DNA from: JACVRM01 sp963817375
GTDB lineage: Bacteria > Actinomycetota > Thermoleophilia > Gaiellales > Gaiellaceae
Length of the DNA stretch: 64,000 nucleotides
NCBI GenBank assembly: GCA_963817375.1
Contig: CAWFOB010000006.1
Span: 186,001-250,000, forward strand
Reading direction: 5' to 3'
Both the position numbers and the translations under genes were made by a program. This document shows positions 61,064 to 64,000 of this stretch, in pieces. Under the pieces are notes generated by a model. It did no database searches. It was not told where the DNA came from and saw nothing but the letters and a program-made list of their open reading frames with translations. How positions within the stretch are numbered: the stretch's first letter is position 1; the number at the start of each line of letters is the position of its first letter.

Positions 61064-61268
61064 GGTCTCCTCGCGTCTTCAACGGTGCGAGCACCTCTCT
61101 CCCGCCCATCGAGCCTGCCGGCGGCGAGGGCGAACACTCTCACACGATCCTGACAACGCCAAACGCGAGTGGGACGCCGATGGGGCGCCGTGAGGCTGCG
61201 CGGATCCCGCACTGCTGTCGGCGATCTCCCGGATGCCGCCCCGCGCCGCGCGGCCGGACGATTGGCAC

Positions 61269-62114
61269 GTGAAGGAGATGCTGATCGTCGGTCGCGGCGG
61301 TGAGGGCGTCGTCCTCGCCTCGCAACTCCTCGCGGACACGTTCGCGCGCGCCGGCTGGTGGGTGCAGAGCTTCCCCGAGTTCAAGGCCGAGCGCCGCGGC
61401 GCGCCGATCTCGGCCTCGGTGCGCTGGGACGACAGGCCCATCCACCGGCGCTACAAGGTCTCGCGCTGTGACGTCCTCGTGGTCATCTCGCCCTCGGCGC
61501 CGTCCGACGACGTGCTGCGTACCGTGAAGGACGGCGGCCTCGTCGTGCTGAACCACGATGCGCGGTTCGCGCACGACGGCCCGTTCCGGGTGGCGCGCGT
61601 CCCCGCTTCGCGGATCGCGCTCGACCATGGCGTGCTCTCGTCGGAGGGGCGGGCGATGGGGAATGTCGCTCTGCTCGGCGCCTGCGTCCGGCTGCTCGCT
61701 CCCGAGGCGCTTCCCCACCTCGAGGCGGCCGTCGCGGACCGGATGGGCGGCCGCGCGGCCGCGAACGTCGCAGCCGCGCGCGCGGGCTTCGAGCGCTGCA
61801 CGCAGCAGCACCACCGGGTCGGCGACGAGCCGCTCGTAGCCGCGCCGGCGGTACCGCCGCCGGAGCACGCGCTGTTCCCGGTCAGCACGACCGACTCGCT
61901 CGCCAACCGCACCGGCACGTGGTCGCTCGACCGTCCGCTGATCCTCGCCGAGTGCACCGCCTGCGGCGTCTGCGCGCTGTTCTGCCCGGAGGGCGCCGTG
62001 CGCCGCGAAGACGGGACGATGGTGATCGACTACGAGCACTGCAAGGGCTGCGGCATCTGCGAGGTCGTCTGCCCTGTACGCAACGCGCTCGCGATGGAAG
62101 AGGTCGTCGCATGA
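61269..62114 (+). CDS. 2-oxoacid:ferredoxin oxidoreductase gamma subunit fused to 2x[4Fe-4S] ferredoxin domain
   Basis: 281 aa from GTG 61269 (ATG 61233 adds 12 residues). Residues 1-185 are the gamma domain (KEMLIVGRGGEGVVLASQLLADTFARAG... FKAERRGAPISASVRW). Residues about 220-280 are a delta-type ferredoxin with two clusters, CTACGVCALFCP and CKGCGICEVVCP. A gamma-delta fusion thus provides the electron exit of the complex. GTG is preferred since the family starts K-E-(I/M) and GACGAT ends 6 nt before it. ATGA overlap with the alpha gene. Confidence 0.88.
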   Translation: MKEMLIVGRGGEGVVLASQLLADTFARAGWWVQSFPEFKAERRGAPISASVRWDDRPIHRRYKVSRCDVLVVISPSAPSDDVLRTVKDGGLVVLNHDARFAHDGPFRVARVPASRIALDHGVLSSEGRAMGNVALLGACVRLLAPEALPHLEAAVADRMGGRAAANVAAARAGFERCTQQHHRVGDEPLVAAPAVPPPEHALFPVSTTDSLANRTGTWSLDRPLILAECTACGVCALFCPEGAVRREDGTMVIDYEHCKGCGICEVVCPVRNALAMEEVVA

Positions 62115-63268
62115 GCGAGCGGCTGCCGCAGGGGCGCGTGGTCATGACCGCGAACGAGGCGGCCGCCTGCGCCGTCGTGCTCGCGCGCGCGCAGGCGATC
62201 GCCTGCTACCCGATCACGCCGCAGACGACGATCGTCGAGCGGCTCTCCGAGCTGGTCGCCGGTCGCGACGACGTCGAGTTCGCCAACCTCGAGAGCGAGC
62301 ACGCGATGTTCGGCTACGTGATCGCGGCGTCGCGCGCGGGCGTGCGCACCTTCACGGCGACCTCGTCACAGGGCCTCCTCTACGCGCACGAGCAGCTCCA
62401 CCGCGCGTCGCGCGAGCGCGTCCCGCTCGTCGCCGTCAACGTCAACCGCGCCGTCTTCGCGCCCTGGAGCATCGAGCCCGACCTCACGGACAGCATGAGC
62501 CAGCGCGACACCGGCTGGATCCAGCTGTACTGCTCGTCGGCGCAGGAGGTGCTCGACAGCGTCATCTGCGCCTACCGGATCGCGGAGACCGTGATGCTGC
62601 CCGTCATGGTGTGCGCCGAGGGCTTCCTGCTGTCGCACACCACGGAGGTGCTCGACGTCCCGACGCAGGAGACCGTCGACGCGTTCGTGCCCGCGCTGTG
62701 CCCGCCCGAGGACTGGCTGCTCGACCCGGAGAGCCCGCATACCTACTCGGCCCTGCCGAACGCTGGTGACTACTACGCGTTCCAGCGGCACGTCGCCGAG
62801 GCGATGGACTTCGCCGGCCCCGTCATCGCCGACGTGAGCGCGCAGTTCGGCGCGCTCGTCGGACGCGAGAAGATCGCGTCGGTCGAGCTCGCCGGCAACC
62901 GGCGGGCGAGTCGTGCGCTCGTCGTGATCGGGTCGATCGGGGATACCGCCCACGAGCTGCTGGAGACCGACGACGACCTGCTCGTCGTCCGCGTCCACGC
63001 GTACCGGCCGTTCCCGGCCGAGGAGCTTGCGGCCGCGCTCGCGGGCGTCTGCGCCGTCGCGGTCGTCGACCGCGCCGCAGCGTTCGGCTCGCTCGGCCCG
63101 CTCGGCAACGACGTGATGTCGCTCGACCTGCGCCACCTGGACGCGGCCAGGAACTTCGTCTGCGGGCTGGGTGGGGCCGAGGTGACGCCGGAGACCCTGC
63201 GCTGGATGCTCGAGCAGACGCTTTCTGCGCGGTCGCGCGGCCCCGTGTACGTGCCGGAGGGGGTGTAG
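62111..63268 (+). CDS. 2-oxoacid:ferredoxin oxidoreductase alpha subunit
   Basis: 385 aa. GRVVMTANEAAACAVVLARAQAIACYPITPQTTIVERLSELV contains the TPP-pyrimidine-domain motif YPITPQT. ESEHAMFGYVIAASRAGVRTFTATSSQGLLYAHEQLH continues the typical core. The C-terminal half is transketolase-C-like (VVIGSIGDTAHELLETDDDLLVVRVHAYRPFPAEEL). It oxidises pyruvate or another 2-oxoacid to acyl-CoA. The four-part separation (gamma-delta, alpha, beta) is the pyruvate/ketoisovalerate type; the exact substrate is not readable. Confidence 0.9.
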   Translation: MSERLPQGRVVMTANEAAACAVVLARAQAIACYPITPQTTIVERLSELVAGRDDVEFANLESEHAMFGYVIAASRAGVRTFTATSSQGLLYAHEQLHRASRERVPLVAVNVNRAVFAPWSIEPDLTDSMSQRDTGWIQLYCSSAQEVLDSVICAYRIAETVMLPVMVCAEGFLLSHTTEVLDVPTQETVDAFVPALCPPEDWLLDPESPHTYSALPNAGDYYAFQRHVAEAMDFAGPVIADVSAQFGALVGREKIASVELAGNRRASRALVVIGSIGDTAHELLETDDDLLVVRVHAYRPFPAEELAAALAGVCAVAVVDRAAAFGSLGPLGNDVMSLDLRHLDAARNFVCGLGGAEVTPETLRWMLEQTLSARSRGPVYVPEGV

Positions 63269-63270
63269 CC

Positions 63271-64000
63271 GTGCCGGCCTGGCTCGACGAGATCGTGGGG
63301 GAGGAGCGGCTCTTGCTTCCCGGCCATGCTGCGTGCGCCGGCTGCGGGCCGGCGATCAACGTGCGCCACGTGCTCGGCGCCCTGACCGCGACGGTGCCCG
63401 AGTCGAAGATCGTGCTGGTGATCCCCGCGTCGTGCTGGACGATCATCGCGGGCGTCTATCCCGTGAACGCGTTCGGCGTCTCCGTTCACCTGACCCCGTT
63501 CGCGTCGGCTGCCGCCGAGGCCTCCGCCATCAAGGCGGCGCTGCGGCTGCGCGGCCACGGCGACGCGACGGTCGTAGTCTGGGGCGGCGACGGCGCCACG
63601 GCGGACATCGGCTTCTCGGGCGTGTCCGCGGCCGCCGAGCGCAACGAGGACATCCTCTACGTCCTGAACGACAACGAGGCGTACATGAACACGGGCGTCC
63701 AGAAGTCAGGCGCCACCCCGGAGGGCGCGTGGACGACGACAACGCCGGCCGGAGCGCCGCGCCGGGGCCAGAAGAAGGAGGTCGCCCGGATCATGGCGGC
63801 GCACGGCGTGCCCTACGTCGCGACGCTGGCGCTCGGCTCGGTGCCGATGCTGCGCGACTTCCGCGCGAAGGTGACGCGCGCGGCCGAGGTCGAGGGCTTC
63901 CGCTTCCTGCAGATCCTCGGCGGCTGCCCGCCCGGCTGGCGCTACGCGACCGACCAGACGACCGAGGTCGCGCGTTTCGCCGTCGAATCGCGCACCTTCC
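63271..64000 (+). CDS. 2-oxoacid:ferredoxin oxidoreductase beta subunit, cut by the window edge
   Basis: 243 residues are present and the frame is still open at base 64000. GTG 63271 begins 2 bp after the alpha stop. LLLPGHAACAGCGPAINVRHVLGAL holds the first cluster Cys pair. VVVWGGDGATADIGFSGVSAAAERNEDILYVLNDNEAYMNTGVQKSGATP is the TPP/Mg2+ site (GDGx...NDNEAYMNTG). ILGGCPPGW has a further Cys. It completes the PorA/PorB catalytic pair with the gene before it. Confidence 0.9.
   Translation, partial: MPAWLDEIVGEERLLLPGHAACAGCGPAINVRHVLGALTATVPESKIVLVIPASCWTIIAGVYPVNAFGVSVHLTPFASAAAEASAIKAALRLRGHGDATVVVWGGDGATADIGFSGVSAAAERNEDILYVLNDNEAYMNTGVQKSGATPEGAWTTTTPAGAPRRGQKKEVARIMAAHGVPYVATLALGSVPMLRDFRAKVTRAAEVEGFRFLQILGGCPPGWRYATDQTTEVARFAVESRTF

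Noticed and set aside
1..64000. tRNA, rRNA, integrase, transposase or prophage genes
   Set aside because: I looked for GTTCGAATC-type T-loops, rRNA cores and transposase or integrase motifs and saw none, so I call no mobile element beyond the short repeats.

Overview
The window is GC-rich (roughly 70%) bacterial DNA with dense, often overlapping genes. Many start codons sit 5-9 nt behind a TANNNT hexamer (leaderless style), many starts are GTG, and several families are mostly actinobacterial (DUF6325, a MptA/FolE2 cyclohydrolase, a GH15 trehalase-like enzyme, an XRE/phasin PHA cluster). I infer an Actinomycetota chromosome, plausibly Thermoleophilia-like. The class is inference only. I saw no tRNA, rRNA, CRISPR, integrase or transposase gene.

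0-7.4 kb: SOD-family protein, FolE2/MptA, a small HisKA protein, a PAS-GGDEF-EAL protein, a divergent Fpg/asparaginase pair and a primary-type sigma factor. 7.4-18.2 kb: a large secreted protein with a Thr-rich linker and Lys-rich tail, a NarL-type regulator, a 55-aa zinc ribbon, two clusters of a 12-nt near-palindrome (GGGGCTGTCCCC), then a c-di-GMP/pilus module (GGDEF-EAL enzyme next to a MshEN-bearing GspE/PilB ATPase), a GFA protein and an MMPL transporter. 18.2-25.5 kb: a small membrane protein, a second MMPL transporter full of +1 insertions, and a tightly coupled operon of citryl-CoA-lyase-like protein, PaaK-like ligase, VOC protein, GST and MFS permease.

25.5-33 kb: secreted cupredoxin divergent from an ArsR regulator; a polyhydroxyalkanoate module (PhaC, hydrolase and methyltransferase on one strand; XRE regulator and phasin on the other) with a shared operator-like motif; diheme cytochrome c; Fe/Mn SOD.

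33-56 kb holds what I consider the main discovery: a 17-bp dyad, TCAYCC-N5-GGRYGA, lies at a fixed distance from -10 boxes in front of DUF6325 plus a 19-aa Arg-rich peptide, an RDD protein, an anSME-type sulfatase maturase, an arylsulfatase-DUF1269-DUF2252 operon, cydABDC, an ndh-zwf-GH15-GMC-epimerase operon and a DUF4239-like protein. In four minus-strand promoters the distance from dyad centre to -10 box is exactly 31 bp, placing the dyad near -43. This looks like an activator-controlled regulon joining an alternative respiratory chain (NDH-2 plus cytochrome bd), NADPH supply, trehalose use and sulfatase activity. The regulator is not in the window.

56-64 kb: DUF4331 protein, VOC protein, GAP-like and DMT-like membrane proteins, a frameshifted ClC channel, and a 2-oxoacid:ferredoxin oxidoreductase operon whose beta subunit runs off the right edge. 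Frameshifts cluster at 18.8-21.0, 35.5, 37.9-46.1 and 60.1-60.6 kb. Nearly all those I resolved are single-base insertions, which points to assembly quality rather than pseudogenes.
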